Shown in pieces: positions 1 to 8,363 of a stretch of 30,329 nucleotides of DNA. Numbering within the stretch: position 1 is the first letter of the stretch; every line of letters starts with the position of its first letter. Origin of the DNA: SHLQ01 sp964562985 (GTDB lineage: Bacteria > Actinomycetota > Acidimicrobiia > Acidimicrobiales > SHLQ01); the NCBI GenBank assembly GCA_964562985.1, contig CAZLWE010000040.1, forward strand, positions 1 through 30,329, written 5' to 3'. Position numbers and translations under genes: made by a program. The notes below the pieces were generated by a model, which worked only from the letters and a program-made list of their open reading frames with translations, was not told the origin of the DNA and searched no databases.

Positions 1-29
1 GTTCTTGAAGCTGTTGTAAGGGTTTCGCC

Positions 30-476
30 CTACTGGCTTGCGACCCCGGTCGAACCGAAGCCACCTTCTCCTCGATCTGAATCCGGAAGCTCATCCACCT
101 CGACGAAGTTGGCGTGCTCAACCCGTTGAATTACCAACTGAGCGATGCGGTCTCCTCGAGCGATCTCAAAGGCCTCGCTGAGGTCGGTGTTGACGAGCAG
201 CACCTTTAGCTCCCCGCGGTAGCCCGAGTCGATGAGCCCGGGGGTGTTCAAACACGTGACTCCATGGCGGAGCGCCAATCCCGATCGGGGCTGCACAAAG
301 CCGGCGTATCCGGCAGGGATCGCGATGGCGGCACCGGTGGGAACCAGCGCTCGGCCGCCGTTGGGCTGGAGGGTTATTGCCTCTGCAGCAACGAGGTCCG
401 CGCCGGCGTCTCCAGCGGTTGCGTACGCCGGAATGGCGAGGTCTGGGTCGAGTCTGCGTAGTGGAATATCGATCAC
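30..476 (-). CDS. dut: dUTP diphosphatase (dUTPase)
   Basis: Hydrolyses dUTP to dUMP and pyrophosphate in the cytoplasm, which keeps uracil out of DNA and supplies dUMP for dTMP synthesis. The 148-residue length is normal for the trimeric family. Visible motifs are AGDAGADL near the N-terminus (motif 1), PRSGLALRHGV in the middle (motif 3), the GLIDSGYRGE segment that carries the catalytic Asp, and RGEGGFGSTG at the C-terminus (motif 5, the flexible arm that closes over the base). The start is GTG, with AGGG about 7 nt upstream. It is divergent from orn, with 42 bp between the starts, so the two promoters must share that gap. Nothing is missing. Confidence 0.97.
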   Translation of the reverse strand: MIDIPLRRLDPDLAIPAYATAGDAGADLVAAEAITLQPNGGRALVPTGAAIAIPAGYAGFVQPRSGLALRHGVTCLNTPGLIDSGYRGELKVLLVNTDLSEAFEIARGDRIAQLVIQRVEHANFVEVDELPDSDRGEGGFGSTGVASQ

Positions 477-518
477 CCGGTAACCCTATTCGATTCAGTG
501 GTGGCCTAACGTGTCCGG

Positions 519-1076
<558 letters not shown>

Positions 1077-1088
1077 CGGGACCGTTGG

Positions 1089-2039
1089 TTAGGCGGTTGC
1101 GCCACCAAGGGTTGGATCTTCGGTTGGCTTCGCTGCCGTAATGCGGCGGCGAGCGACGAACCCGCCGACGATGATGATGGCGTTGACGATGATGAATGGC
1201 CATCCGAGCCAATCGGTGCGGCGCATCGAGCGACCGAAGAGAGCGACCTCGTTGCTGAACCAGCCCGAGACGTCGCTTTGAATGCCGGCGACGCCACCGT
1301 TGATGGTTTGGAGGATCGGCCAGACGCCTTCACCGAAGGGCCACTCGTTGAGTACCTGTAGCTCCCAGATGCCGTAGCCAATCGAGTACGGGCCGACGAT
1401 CAAGAGCAGGACGCCAGAGATGAAGTTGATCTTGGGGAGGATCGAGCGGAACTTACCGACGAGGCTCGACTTGCCGAGCGCGAGGAACAGGGTGAGCATC
1501 GTGGCGAGCAGACCCATGCCGAGACCGTAGCTCAGTAGCGAACCGAGGCTGGAGGTGAAGCCGCCGCCACCAGGGCCGGCGGCGAAGTTGGCCGAGTTGA
1601 TCGCGGTGATAAAGAGGCCGAGGGTGCAGGTAAGCGATGCGGTCGCATAGGACATACCGAAGAGGAACATCGAAGCGAACGAGCCAGAGCTACCGCCCTT
1701 TTGTAACTTCGGAATCTTGAGGGTGAGCTGATAGCCGCGGATCATTGCGATGCCGAGCACGATCAAACCCACGCCGAGTGCCATGTTGAAGTACGGAAGG
1801 CGAGTGGCGATTGCAGATTGGAGACCACCGAGGATCAACCCGAAGAAGCCGAACACGACGAGCATGCCCAGCGTCATCGCTAGGCCAACACCCTGCGCTC
1901 GATTGAGCGAGATCCACTTGCTTGACGAGTTTTCCTCTTGCCCCAGGAAGACACCGAGGTACGCAGGCAACAGACCGAACCCGCATGGGTTGATCAGGGC
2001 CACCATGCCGATGCCGAATGCGAATGCGTTAAAGAACAT
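1089..2039 (-). CDS. ccdA: CcdA/DsbD-type thiol-disulfide transmembrane electron carrier
   Basis: Probably carries reducing equivalents across the membrane to an exported thioredoxin-like partner, as CcdA/DsbD-beta proteins do in cytochrome c maturation or thiol quality control. It is a 316-residue multi-pass protein. The two family cysteines are present: C19 in NPCGFGLLPAYL at the start of the first helix and C138 in ATASLTCTLGLF. A hydrophilic stretch around residues 225-275, before the last helix, makes it longer than minimal six-helix CcdA proteins. A GGAG lies about 12 nt before the ATG. The tlpA-like gene lies immediately upstream on the same strand, 36 bp away, and probably encodes its extracytoplasmic partner. 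No cytochrome c synthesis genes (resB/resC) are visible here. Confidence 0.9.
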   Translation of the reverse strand: MFFNAFAFGIGMVALINPCGFGLLPAYLGVFLGQEENSSSKWISLNRAQGVGLAMTLGMLVVFGFFGLILGGLQSAIATRLPYFNMALGVGLIVLGIAMIRGYQLTLKIPKLQKGGSSGSFASMFLFGMSYATASLTCTLGLFITAINSANFAAGPGGGGFTSSLGSLLSYGLGMGLLATMLTLFLALGKSSLVGKFRSILPKINFISGVLLLIVGPYSIGYGIWELQVLNEWPFGEGVWPILQTINGGVAGIQSDVSGWFSNEVALFGRSMRRTDWLGWPFIIVNAIIIVGGFVARRRITAAKPTEDPTLGGATA

Positions 2040-2075
2040 GAACTAACTCGTCTCCTCTTCGAGTTGAACCGCCGA

Positions 2076-2639
2076 TTACAACAGCTCTTCGTTGATGGCC
2101 TCTGTCAAGGACTCGACGTTTAGGACGCCAGTGTGCACATCGGCAACAGTGCCGTCGGCGTTAATAAAGACGGTCGTTGGCATGCCAAGACCCTGAAATA
2201 TGTTGAAAATCGAGCCGTCGGGGTCACGCCCGACAGGAAATTGCACGCCGGTGTTCTCGATTAGCTCGTCGGACGCTTCTGCACGGTCCTGGGTTGCCAA
2301 GCCGAGAAACTGCACTTCGCCTTCGAGGTTCTGGCTCACCGTTTGGAAATCGGGGAGCTCGGCGATGCACGTTGGGCACCAGGAGGCGAAGAAGTTGAGC
2401 ACGACCGGTTGGTCGGAAAAATTGGAGAAGACGACCTCGTCGCCTTCGAATGTGACGTAGTTGAAGTCGACGGCTTCGCTGTCCGGGGCTGGAGCGTCGC
2501 CCTGGGGGGCAGGAGCCGCAAGGCCGCCATCAGAGATGTTGATGGTGTCGCTACCACTTGAGCACGCGGCGGCGGTGAGTACGAGGCCACCGGCAATTGC
2601 GCTGCGGCGAGTGATTCGCTTTGTCTTTTCTGCGTTCAT
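2076..2639 (-). CDS. TlpA-like thioredoxin-fold lipoprotein
   Basis: An exported thiol-disulfide reductase of the TlpA/ResA type. Starting at the ATG (2639, with GGA 7 nt upstream) gives 187 residues. An alternative TTG start lies four codons earlier. The N-terminus has a twin-arginine-like signal (TRRSAIAGGLV) and a lipobox ending in C26, so membrane anchoring outside the cell is expected. After an Ala/Pro-rich linker comes the thioredoxin fold, with NFFASWCPTC placing the redox pair at C88 and C91. The motif GMPTTVFI near residue 150 carries the cis-Pro. The gene is followed by ccdA, which probably keeps it reduced. The client protein cannot be told from this window. Confidence 0.92.
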   Translation of the reverse strand: MNAEKTKRITRRSAIAGGLVLTAAACSSGSDTINISDGGLAAPAPQGDAPAPDSEAVDFNYVTFEGDEVVFSNFSDQPVVLNFFASWCPTCIAELPDFQTVSQNLEGEVQFLGLATQDRAEASDELIENTGVQFPVGRDPDGSIFNIFQGLGMPTTVFINADGTVADVHTGVLNVESLTEAINEELL

Positions 2640-2789
2640 CGTTCGATCCAAGAAAGAGTTCGGGCGGGTAGAGATGATGAACCCCTATTTTGGCCTCCTT
2701 GATTCCCCATTCGGGTAAGAACCAACTGAGTTCCGTGAACGTTTCGGACGCGTCACCATCACACTTTTGCTGTATTTGGCCTACATTTC

Positions 2790-3569
2790 GTGCTCGTGAC
2801 CTCTCCCGAATCGGCCCCTGCGAGCGCCATCACCGCCCACGGCGCCTCGTGCATTGTTGATCTTCCGCCGACGGGACGCATCTATCGCAGCACCCGTCGC
2901 GTGTCGATCGACGACGCCTCCGCCAAGGGTCGCATGGAATGCGATGCGATCGCACGATTCCTCCAAGACTGCGGCAACGATGACACCGACGATGCCGGCC
3001 TCGCGGAGTTCGGGCTGGCCTGGGTCGCTCGACGGACGATGTTCGAAATCCACCAAGCCCCTCTGGCCCGAGAGCTGTTGGAGCTCAGCACGTGGTGTTC
3101 AGGAGCGGGACGGCGATGGGCCGAGCGAAGCACCCGGCTCGCGGGCGACCAAGGCGGCCATATCGAAGCCACTGCGGTCTGGATTCATGTCGACCCCACG
3201 ACCGGGCGCCCATCGAGCTGGGCCGAAGGCTTCGCAGACAACTACCTCGAAGCGACGCAGGGCCGGCGCATCGACGCGAAATTGCGACACTCGGTCGACG
3301 CTCCGGCGGATAGCACTTCTCATCAATGGCGTTTTCGCGCGACAGATATGGATGCGTTCGGACACGTCAACAACGCTGCGTACCTCGCGTTGGCCGAAGA
3401 GGCGTGGGGCGACACGACGCTGAGCAACCCGACACGAATAGAAGTCGAATGGCGCAAACCCTCGATGGCGTCAGAGGACTTGGAGGTCCGCGTCGCGGGC
3501 GCTCAGCTGTGGCTGGTCGAGCCGACTTCGGAGGAGCTGCGGGTGACCATCACCTGCGAGCCGCTGTAG
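2790..3569 (+). CDS. Acyl-ACP thioesterase-like protein (double hotdog)
   Basis: Likely hydrolyses an acyl thioester (acyl-ACP or acyl-CoA). The 259 residues hold two consecutive hotdog-like halves. The first runs from about residue 30 to 140. The second starts at about 180 and has RFRATDMDAFGHVNNAAYL, the typical Asp...His-Val-Asn-Asn pattern of the FatA/acyl-ACP thioesterase and 4-hydroxybenzoyl-CoA thioesterase families. The start is GTG at 2790, and a second in-frame GTG at 2796 is equally possible. It is divergent from the tlpA-like gene across about 150 bp that must hold both promoters. Substrate chain length cannot be read from sequence. Confidence 0.8.
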   Translation: MLVTSPESAPASAITAHGASCIVDLPPTGRIYRSTRRVSIDDASAKGRMECDAIARFLQDCGNDDTDDAGLAEFGLAWVARRTMFEIHQAPLARELLELSTWCSGAGRRWAERSTRLAGDQGGHIEATAVWIHVDPTTGRPSSWAEGFADNYLEATQGRRIDAKLRHSVDAPADSTSHQWRFRATDMDAFGHVNNAAYLALAEEAWGDTTLSNPTRIEVEWRKPSMASEDLEVRVAGAQLWLVEPTSEELRVTITCEPL

Positions 3570-3575
3570 CAGTGC

Positions 3576-3749
3576 TCAGTGGTGGGAGCTGGCGTCGGAT
3601 AGCTCAACCGCCTCGGTGCTGGGGCGCTTACTGCCCAGAGAACCATTCAACATCGTGCTGAGCATCGCCGTCATGACGCCGCCGCTCAGGATGATCGCCA
3701 CCGGAAAGACGAGTAGCAGGGCGACGGCGATGATGATTCCTCCAACCAT
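3576..3749 (-). CDS. Small membrane protein, 57 aa, unknown function
   Basis: A short protein with one N-terminal hydrophobic segment (about residues 2-24, rich in Ile, Val and Leu), followed by a second mildly hydrophobic stretch and a polar tail ending in SSHH. I chose the ATG at 3749 because the longer reading to 3830 would run into the start of ridA on the other strand. It ends 6 bp from the stop of the convergent thioesterase gene and is divergent from ridA. I do not recognise the family. It could also be non-coding, but the hydrophobic pattern and the tight packing favour a gene. Confidence 0.5.
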   Translation of the reverse strand: MVGGIIIAVALLLVFPVAIILSGGVMTAMLSTMLNGSLGSKRPSTEAVELSDASSHH

Positions 3750-3780
3750 GAGCGCCAGCCTAGCGACTACGCTCACGCAC

Positions 3781-4122
3781 ATGTCGAAGCCAGTAGGTCC
3801 ATACACACCAGCCATCCGAGCCGGAGACACGCTCTATATCTCCGGTCAGCTCGGGCTTGTCGACGGGGCCCTCGTCGACGGCCTTGACGCGCAGGTCCGC
3901 CAGGCGGTCGCCAACCTTGCCGCCCTGGTGGAAGCCGAAGGCGGCACGCTCAGCAACATCGTGAAGACCACCGTGTTGCTCGACAGCATCGACGACTACG
4001 CAGCGATGAACACCGCCTACACCGAGAGCTTCGGCGATCACCGCCCAGCACGAGCAGCCTTCGCGGTACAGGATCTGCCATTGGGCGGCCTAGTGGAGAT
4101 CGAAGCGATCGCCGTGCTGTGA
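3781..4122 (+). CDS. ridA: RidA/YjgF/UK114 family enamine/imine deaminase
   Basis: RidA proteins hydrolyse reactive 2-aminoacrylate and related imines released by PLP enzymes. With the ATG at 3781 the protein has 113 residues, a little shorter than the usual 125-130. Family features are the N-terminal GPYTPAIRAGDTLYISGQ, the central KTTVLLDSIDDYAAMN and the C-terminal R-A-A-F-A-V-QDLPLGGLVEIEA, where the Arg (in ARAAF) and Glu (in VEIEA) match active-site positions. The reading frame extends upstream to 3616, but that part overlaps the small membrane protein and matches nothing in RidA, so I excluded it. A hairpin element starts 7 nt after the stop. Confidence 0.92.
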   Translation: MSKPVGPYTPAIRAGDTLYISGQLGLVDGALVDGLDAQVRQAVANLAALVEAEGGTLSNIVKTTVLLDSIDDYAAMNTAYTESFGDHRPARAAFAVQDLPLGGLVEIEAIAVL

Positions 4123-4129
4123 TCCCTAC

Positions 4130-4175
4130 GGGGCAGCGGCTCCGCCGCGATTTTGTCCCTTCGGGCTGAGCGCGT
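4130..4175 (+). repeat. Structured intergenic element, copy A
   Basis: Reading along ridA, the element starts 7 nt after the stop. Left arm GGGGCA (4130-4135), inner hairpin GCGGC-TCC-GCCGC (4136-4148), unpaired GATTT (4149-4153), right arm TGTCCC (4154-4159). The arms pair with one mismatch. The same layout occurs at 6062-6111 (minus strand) and 24238-24284. The tail of this copy (to about 4175) is more diverged than in the other two. Confidence 0.7.
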
Positions 4176-4186
4176 CTCGCAGGGTT

Positions 4187-4774
4187 TCATCGTGGGTCGT
4201 CACCCACACCTGGGAGTACTGCGACGCTTCGATTTGCTATCTCCGCGGCCGATCCCGGGTAGTGCTCTGGCAGTTTTGGACCCTTGGTGGTGAATACGCC
4301 TAGTACTCGGCGCGCCCCGATCCAGGCCGGGATCGTCAACGACCACGACAACACCGTCTTGATAACGATGGATCTGACGATCAGGTCTTCACCCACGGCG
4401 AGGCCCAGCAGCAAGATCCAGCTGCCCATAAATGCCAAGAGAAATCCAATGGTGACAGCCGACGCAACGAAGATCGCGAACACTCGTCGTACCGCTACCC
4501 AAAACGGCTTGGCGTCGGACCCGCTTTCAAGAGCCTTTACGACCGCAGACACCAGCGCCGCAACGACCAGCAGCTGGCCTTCGGTCTGGAATTCCTCGGT
4601 CTGGGCAGAGACCGCCTCGAACATCTTGTCGAAAACGGTGGTGCCCCAAATGAGCAGCTTCTGGCTTGGTGTACTCGCCAATCCGAGCTCGACTACGAGG
4701 CGGGTGGCCAAGCTCGCAATAACGAGACAGGCCACGATAACCGCAACCCTCTTTTGGAACTTCGACAAAGCCAT
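4187..4774 (-). CDS. Membrane protein, 195 aa, unknown function
   Basis: I do not recognise the family. The protein has about four or five hydrophobic segments: residues 9-31, 69-85, roughly 95-127 (probably two helices with a short turn) and about 137-155. The C-terminal 40 residues are hydrophilic and likely cytoplasmic. The start is ATG at 4774 with no strong ribosome-binding site. It is convergent with ridA, with hairpin copy A between them, and divergent from the Tat lipoprotein gene at 4884. There is no enzyme motif, no Cys pair and no obvious transporter signature. Confidence 0.75.
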   Translation of the reverse strand: MALSKFQKRVAVIVACLVIASLATRLVVELGLASTPSQKLLIWGTTVFDKMFEAVSAQTEEFQTEGQLLVVAALVSAVVKALESGSDAKPFWVAVRRVFAIFVASAVTIGFLLAFMGSWILLLGLAVGEDLIVRSIVIKTVLSWSLTIPAWIGARRVLGVFTTKGPKLPEHYPGSAAEIANRSVAVLPGVGDDPR

Positions 4775-4883
4775 TCAAAAACACTAGGTGAGAAAGGCCA
4801 CGACACAAATAGCGCGCGTCGACGCACACCCCCACCCATCTTTCGTAATTCTCGCGAGTTGGAAATCTGGGCGTCGCGAATCC

Positions 4884-5771
4884 ATGGATACCGTGGGTCG
4901 GATGTGGAGAGGTATTGATCGTCGGACGTTCTTGATCGGCGCGGGCGCAACAGGTCTGTTGGCAGCCTGCGGTAGCGACCCGTCTGCGACTCCCGACCGG
5001 ATAGCGCCCCAGTTTCCTGATGGCTTCCGTGCCCCTGCAATCGCAGTAACGGGTCATGGCACTCAACGGTTCCCATTCACCGTCGTTGCTCAAGATCAAC
5101 TACCTATGCGAGCACCAGCCGCGCCGGGATCGATCGACATTGAAGTAATCCGAAACGGCCAGACCATCACCACCCAGACGGTCGGCATACGCGGAGTCGG
5201 GCAATTCACTCCGTTCTATCCGCTCGAGTTTGAACCGCCTGAGGCGGGTAGCTACTTGGCACGCACCGAGTTCAGCGAGTTTGATCTCGAGTTCCTCGTC
5301 GTCGAACGGGAGGATACCGGCGTGTTCCAAGTCGGAGAACAGCTCCCCGCCTTCGATACCCCCACCTTCGACGACCCTCGCGGCGTCGACCCCATCAGTA
5401 CTCGCCCCGGTGGGCCGAGCCCCTTCCACGAGATCACGCTCACAGAAGCCCTCTCGAACGGTCGACCAACCGCACTGCTGATCGCAACGCCGGAGTTCTG
5501 CCAGACCGACGTGTGTGGGCCGTCGCTCGAGTTCCTGATTGAACATGGTGAGGACCGCGATGACATCGACATCATCCACCAGGAAGTGTTCGCCAACTTC
5601 AGCAGGGATCAAGAAGCCGGTGACTTCCCCGCACTCGCACCGCTACTCGAAGCGTGGGAGTGGGCGTTCGAGCCGTCGCTGTACGTCATGGACGAAAACG
5701 GCACCATCGTCGGCGGCAAGCATTTCGCCTGGGACTCAGACGAAGCCGCGGAACTTCTAGACCTCATCTGA
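4884..5771 (+). CDS. Tat-exported lipoprotein with C-terminal thioredoxin-like domain
   Basis: An exported, membrane-anchored protein of unknown exact role. From the ATG at 4884 it has 295 residues. The frame is open back to a GTG at 4788, but the signal peptide sits best after 4884 or the next ATG at 4902. The signal is twin-arginine (DRRTFLIGAGATGLLAAC), with the lipid-modified Cys at about C29. Residues 50-150 look like a beta-sandwich domain. The C-terminal part, from about residue 165, is thioredoxin-like, and FCQTDVCGP (C206 and C211) is a CxxxxC rather than the usual CxxC. That spacing is unusual and makes a metal-handling or SCO-like role as possible as a disulfide role. It stands alone, divergent from a membrane protein. 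Confidence 0.75.
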   Translation: MDTVGRMWRGIDRRTFLIGAGATGLLAACGSDPSATPDRIAPQFPDGFRAPAIAVTGHGTQRFPFTVVAQDQLPMRAPAAPGSIDIEVIRNGQTITTQTVGIRGVGQFTPFYPLEFEPPEAGSYLARTEFSEFDLEFLVVEREDTGVFQVGEQLPAFDTPTFDDPRGVDPISTRPGGPSPFHEITLTEALSNGRPTALLIATPEFCQTDVCGPSLEFLIEHGEDRDDIDIIHQEVFANFSRDQEAGDFPALAPLLEAWEWAFEPSLYVMDENGTIVGGKHFAWDSDEAAELLDLI

Positions 5772-6118
5772 TCTCTGTTTTTCCGGGCTTCGCCCTCCAG
5801 CGATCGCAATCCGAGCCTGACGGCTCTCGATGCTCAGCTGCTAGCCAGAGGCCGACCCCGTTCGAACCGGCTTCGCTGCTTCGAACTAACCAATAGTTCA
5901 AACTCTTAGTGGTCAGACCCTGTGCTACTGAAATGCCCAGGGCTCTGCGGGTTGCGGTGCGAGCGATCAGAAATCATCTGCGGTGCGAGCTGACGCGGCC
6001 TCCGGCCAACCGCAGCGCGAATCGAGGCCCGCTAGGGCCGGATTTCGCCTTGCGGCGAATAAGCGAGCTAAACGCGTCCCGCCATAATCAGCGGCGGAGC
6101 CGCATGGCGGGTAAGCCT
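5772..6118. other. 347-bp intergenic region with several hairpins
   Basis: No gene is supported here. Visible structures: a short hairpin GGGC-TTC-GCCC at 5785-5795, just after the lipoprotein stop and possibly part of its terminator; an inverted repeat GAACTA-ACCAA-TAGTTC at 5883-5899; the palindrome GGTCAGACC at 5911-5919, which resembles half of a FadR/GntR-type operator; a direct repeat TGCGGTGCGAGC at 5953-5964 and 5979-5990; further hairpins GGCCC-GCTA-GGGCC and TTCGCC-TTGC-GGCGAA between about 6027 and 6061; and element copy B at 6062-6111. No tRNA cloverleaf was found. Confidence 0.6.
6062..6111 (-). repeat. Structured intergenic element, copy B
   Basis: Read on the minus strand it starts 7 nt after the stop of the A-type carrier gene. 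Left arm CCCGCCAT (6111-6104), inner hairpin GCGGC-TCC-GCCGC (6103-6091), unpaired TGATT (6090-6086), right arm ATGGCGGG (6085-6078, perfectly complementary over 8 bp), tail ACGCGTTTAGCTCGCT (6077-6062). The tail matches 15 of 16 bases of the tail in copy C. A related tail-like GCGTCAGCTCGC occurs at 5985-5996 on the same strand. Confidence 0.75.
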
Positions 6119-6442
6119 TTAGCTGAAGGAGCTGCCGCAGCCGCAGGTGCGCTGGGCGTTGGGGTTGTTGATCTTGAACCCGGTCTCTTGGATCGATTCG
6201 GTGTAGTCGAGCGTTGCGCCGATCAACATGCCGGCGCTGGCTTCGTCGACTACGAGGCGGACGTCGTCGCCGTAGGTTTCGACCTTGTCGTCGTCTGCGA
6301 CCTCGGAATCGAAGAACATCTCGTAGCTGAATCCCGAGCAGCCACCGGGGCGTACGGCGACGCGAAGCGCGAGACCCTCTTCGCCTTCGGCGGTGATGAG
6401 TTCAGCGACCTTGGTTGTTGCGGTGTCGGTCAAAGTGATCAT
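6119..6442 (-). CDS. A-type Fe-S carrier (HesB/IscA/ErpA family)
   Basis: A scaffold or carrier that receives Fe-S clusters and passes them to client apoproteins in the cytoplasm. The ATG at 6442 has AGGA 8 nt upstream, which fixes the start and gives 107 residues; two upstream Met codons in frame are less well placed. The three family cysteines are present: one in VRPGGCSGFSYEMFF and a CGCG motif at the C-terminus (RTCGCGSSF). It is divergent from the Mrp/ApbC-type ATPase gene, 124 bp away, which is a sensible pairing because both act late in Fe-S assembly. Without a phylogeny I cannot say whether it is ErpA or IscA. Confidence 0.93.
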   Translation of the reverse strand: MITLTDTATTKVAELITAEGEEGLALRVAVRPGGCSGFSYEMFFDSEVADDDKVETYGDDVRLVVDEASAGMLIGATLDYTESIQETGFKINNPNAQRTCGCGSSFS

Positions 6443-6566
6443 TACGAGCATCCTTTCGGCATGCACAGCCTTGGTAACGGCCGGTGCGGCTCAAATCAAG
6501 CGGTATAAACATTGTATCGGCCTGTTTTGGCTCAAAGTCGAGTCGAACCTTCCGTAGGATTGAATT

Positions 6567-7763
6567 ATGAGCGAGCGCCCTACCTCCGAAGAGCTCTTTG
6601 GGGTTCTGCGCGGGGTGATCGATCCAGAGCTCGGTTCGAACATTGTCGAGCTTGGTATGGCGAAGAAAGCCGAGGTCGACGATGAGGGCATCGCTCGACT
6701 CACGATCGCACTCACCACCTCCGGGTGTCCGCTGCGGGCGCAGATCCAAAAGGACATCCGGGCACGCCTCTTGAGCCTTCCCGGTGTCGAGCGGGTCAAG
6801 ATCAACTGGACCGAACTCAGCCAGGAAGAGAAGTCCGAAGTCATGAAGGTGGCTCGCTTCAATGTGAGCCAGAACGCTCCCGATACCGCAGTCCCTTCCA
6901 CCGCCCGCTGCGTGCTAATCGCAAGCGGCAAGGGTGGCGTCGGGAAGAGCTCAGTCACCGCAAACCTGGCAGCTGCGCTCGCTATCCAAGGACTCCGAGT
7001 CGGTGTCCTCGATGCAGACATCTGGGGGTATTCGATACCTCGGCTACTCGGCGTCGACGGTCGACTTGAAGGTTCGGTCGATTCCGGAAAGATCACGCCG
7101 AACACGATCTCGATGGGTGCTGGCGAGTTGGAAGTGGTGTCCATGGGATTCCTCGTCGACTCCGAGGACACTGCGCTTATGTGGCGTGGCCTGATGCTGA
7201 ACCGCGCTGTGCAGCACTTCCTCCAGGATGTCGAATGGGGCAAGCTGGACTACCTCCTGATCGATATGCCACCGGGAACCGGTGACGTGCAAATGGGCCT
7301 GGCCAAGATGCTCCCCCACGCGGAGATGTTGGTGGTCACGACACCATCGACACTCGCCCAGTCGGTGGCGGTGCGAGTCGCGAACATGGGGCGCAACAAC
7401 TACCTACGGGTCGCTGGCGTGATCGAGAACATGAGCGCGTTCGTCGACGATGACGGCAAGACCCACGAGGTGTTCGGCACCGGGGGCGGCGAAGCCCTGG
7501 CAGCGCAGATCGAGGCTCCGCTCGTGGGCCAGATTCCGCTCGACCGGTCGGTGGTCGACGGTGCCGACGACGGCACCCCTGCCGTCTTGGGAGGCGGGGC
7601 TGCGGCAGATGAACTCCGAGCTATCGCGCATCAGATCCGCACCGAGTTGATTCCACCGATCGATATGTCGGGCTGCTCGACGCGCATCATCGACCAGGCG
7701 CTGGACAACCTCGCAGCTATGGACGCAGCCGAAGCCGATGACGAAACAGCAACCGCAAGCTGA
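6567..7763 (+). CDS. Mrp/ApbC/NBP35-family Fe-S cluster carrier ATPase
   Basis: A P-loop ATPase that binds and transfers Fe-S clusters. The protein has 398 residues. An N-terminal MIP18/DUF59-type domain (about 1-100) contains DPELGSNIVELG and TTSGCPL. The ATPase domain follows, with the deviant Walker A ASGKGGVGKSS near residue 120, the switch DADIWGYSIPRLLG and IDMPPGTGDVQ. In many Mrp proteins a CxxC sits just after the ENMS motif. Here the region reads ENMSAFVDDDGKTHEVFG with no cysteine, so cluster binding there is doubtful; I recall the same loss in other actinobacterial Mrp proteins. It is divergent from the A-type carrier gene. Its stop lies 6 bp from the stop of fxsA on the other strand. 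Confidence 0.93.
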   Translation: MSERPTSEELFGVLRGVIDPELGSNIVELGMAKKAEVDDEGIARLTIALTTSGCPLRAQIQKDIRARLLSLPGVERVKINWTELSQEEKSEVMKVARFNVSQNAPDTAVPSTARCVLIASGKGGVGKSSVTANLAAALAIQGLRVGVLDADIWGYSIPRLLGVDGRLEGSVDSGKITPNTISMGAGELEVVSMGFLVDSEDTALMWRGLMLNRAVQHFLQDVEWGKLDYLLIDMPPGTGDVQMGLAKMLPHAEMLVVTTPSTLAQSVAVRVANMGRNNYLRVAGVIENMSAFVDDDGKTHEVFGTGGGEALAAQIEAPLVGQIPLDRSVVDGADDGTPAVLGGGAAADELRAIAHQIRTELIPPIDMSGCSTRIIDQALDNLAAMDAAEADDETATAS

Positions 7764-7769
7764 CGAGAA

Positions 7770-8348
7770 CTACCGCTCGGTTTCAGGCAGTTCTGGAGGC
7801 TCGGGCGTGATGTCGGTGATGTCCGCGTCGGCAGCTGTTCGTTGGCCGTCCACGTCGTAAATCGGGCCGCGTCCTCCGGGTCGAGTCCCGAAGCCAGCAC
7901 CAAAAGGGCCACCAGCGCCACCAAACGGGCTACCGGCGCTGTCGAATCCCTGGGTCGCTCCTGGCGGGACGCCGAACCCTTGCGCTTTCACCTCAAGGCG
8001 TTTGGAGAAGAAGTTCATGACCGGGGGTCGCATGATCGCTCGGATTGGTGGGATCAATAGCGCTAGGCCGATGAAGTCGGTCAAGAAACCGGGTGTGAGT
8101 AAGAGCGCTGAAGCAAAGAAGATCATCGCGCCGTCGGCGAGTTCTTGCGTGGGCACCCGAAGCTCGCCAAAGCCATTGCGAATTCGTTGAATAACGCCGA
8201 GTCCTTCACGTTTGACGAGATACGCGCCAAAGAGGCTCACGCTGATCACCAGGATGATGGTCGGGATCCAATCGATCTGACTCGCGACTTGCGTGATCAG
8301 AAAGATCTCGACGACTGGAAAAACGAGGAAGGCCAAGAAGAGCTTCAC
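7770..8348 (-). CDS. fxsA: FxsA family membrane protein
   Basis: An inner-membrane protein of the FxsA family; the E. coli member relieves phage T7 exclusion by F plasmid, but the native function is not known. The 192 residues start at a GTG. Hydrophobic segments lie at about 1-20, 28-45 and 75-105. The segment pattern and the conserved VVEIFLITQV, PGFLTDFIGLALLIPP and RREG-like VKREGLG stretches are typical. The C-terminal half, after residue 130, is a low-complexity Gly/Pro/Phe-rich tail followed by an acidic end, longer than in the E. coli protein. It lies 15 bp downstream of the GGDEF gene on the same strand and may be co-transcribed with it. No phage genes are nearby. Confidence 0.88.
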   Translation of the reverse strand: MKLFLAFLVFPVVEIFLITQVASQIDWIPTIILVISVSLFGAYLVKREGLGVIQRIRNGFGELRVPTQELADGAMIFFASALLLTPGFLTDFIGLALLIPPIRAIMRPPVMNFFSKRLEVKAQGFGVPPGATQGFDSAGSPFGGAGGPFGAGFGTRPGGRGPIYDVDGQRTAADADITDITPEPPELPETER

Positions 8349-8363
8349 ACCCGTACCATACGC

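Noticed and set aside
2790..3569. Plant-type FatA/FatB assignment for the thioesterase
   Set aside because: The double hotdog form fits the broad family, but substrate specificity cannot be read, so only a general name is given.
5769..5908. UGA at 5769-5771 as a selenocysteine codon, followed by about 45 open codons and a small hairpin at 5785-5795
   Set aside because: The thioredoxin-like domain is already complete at the UGA, the downstream peptide resembles no domain, and the hairpin loop is too short and lacks the expected SECIS features.
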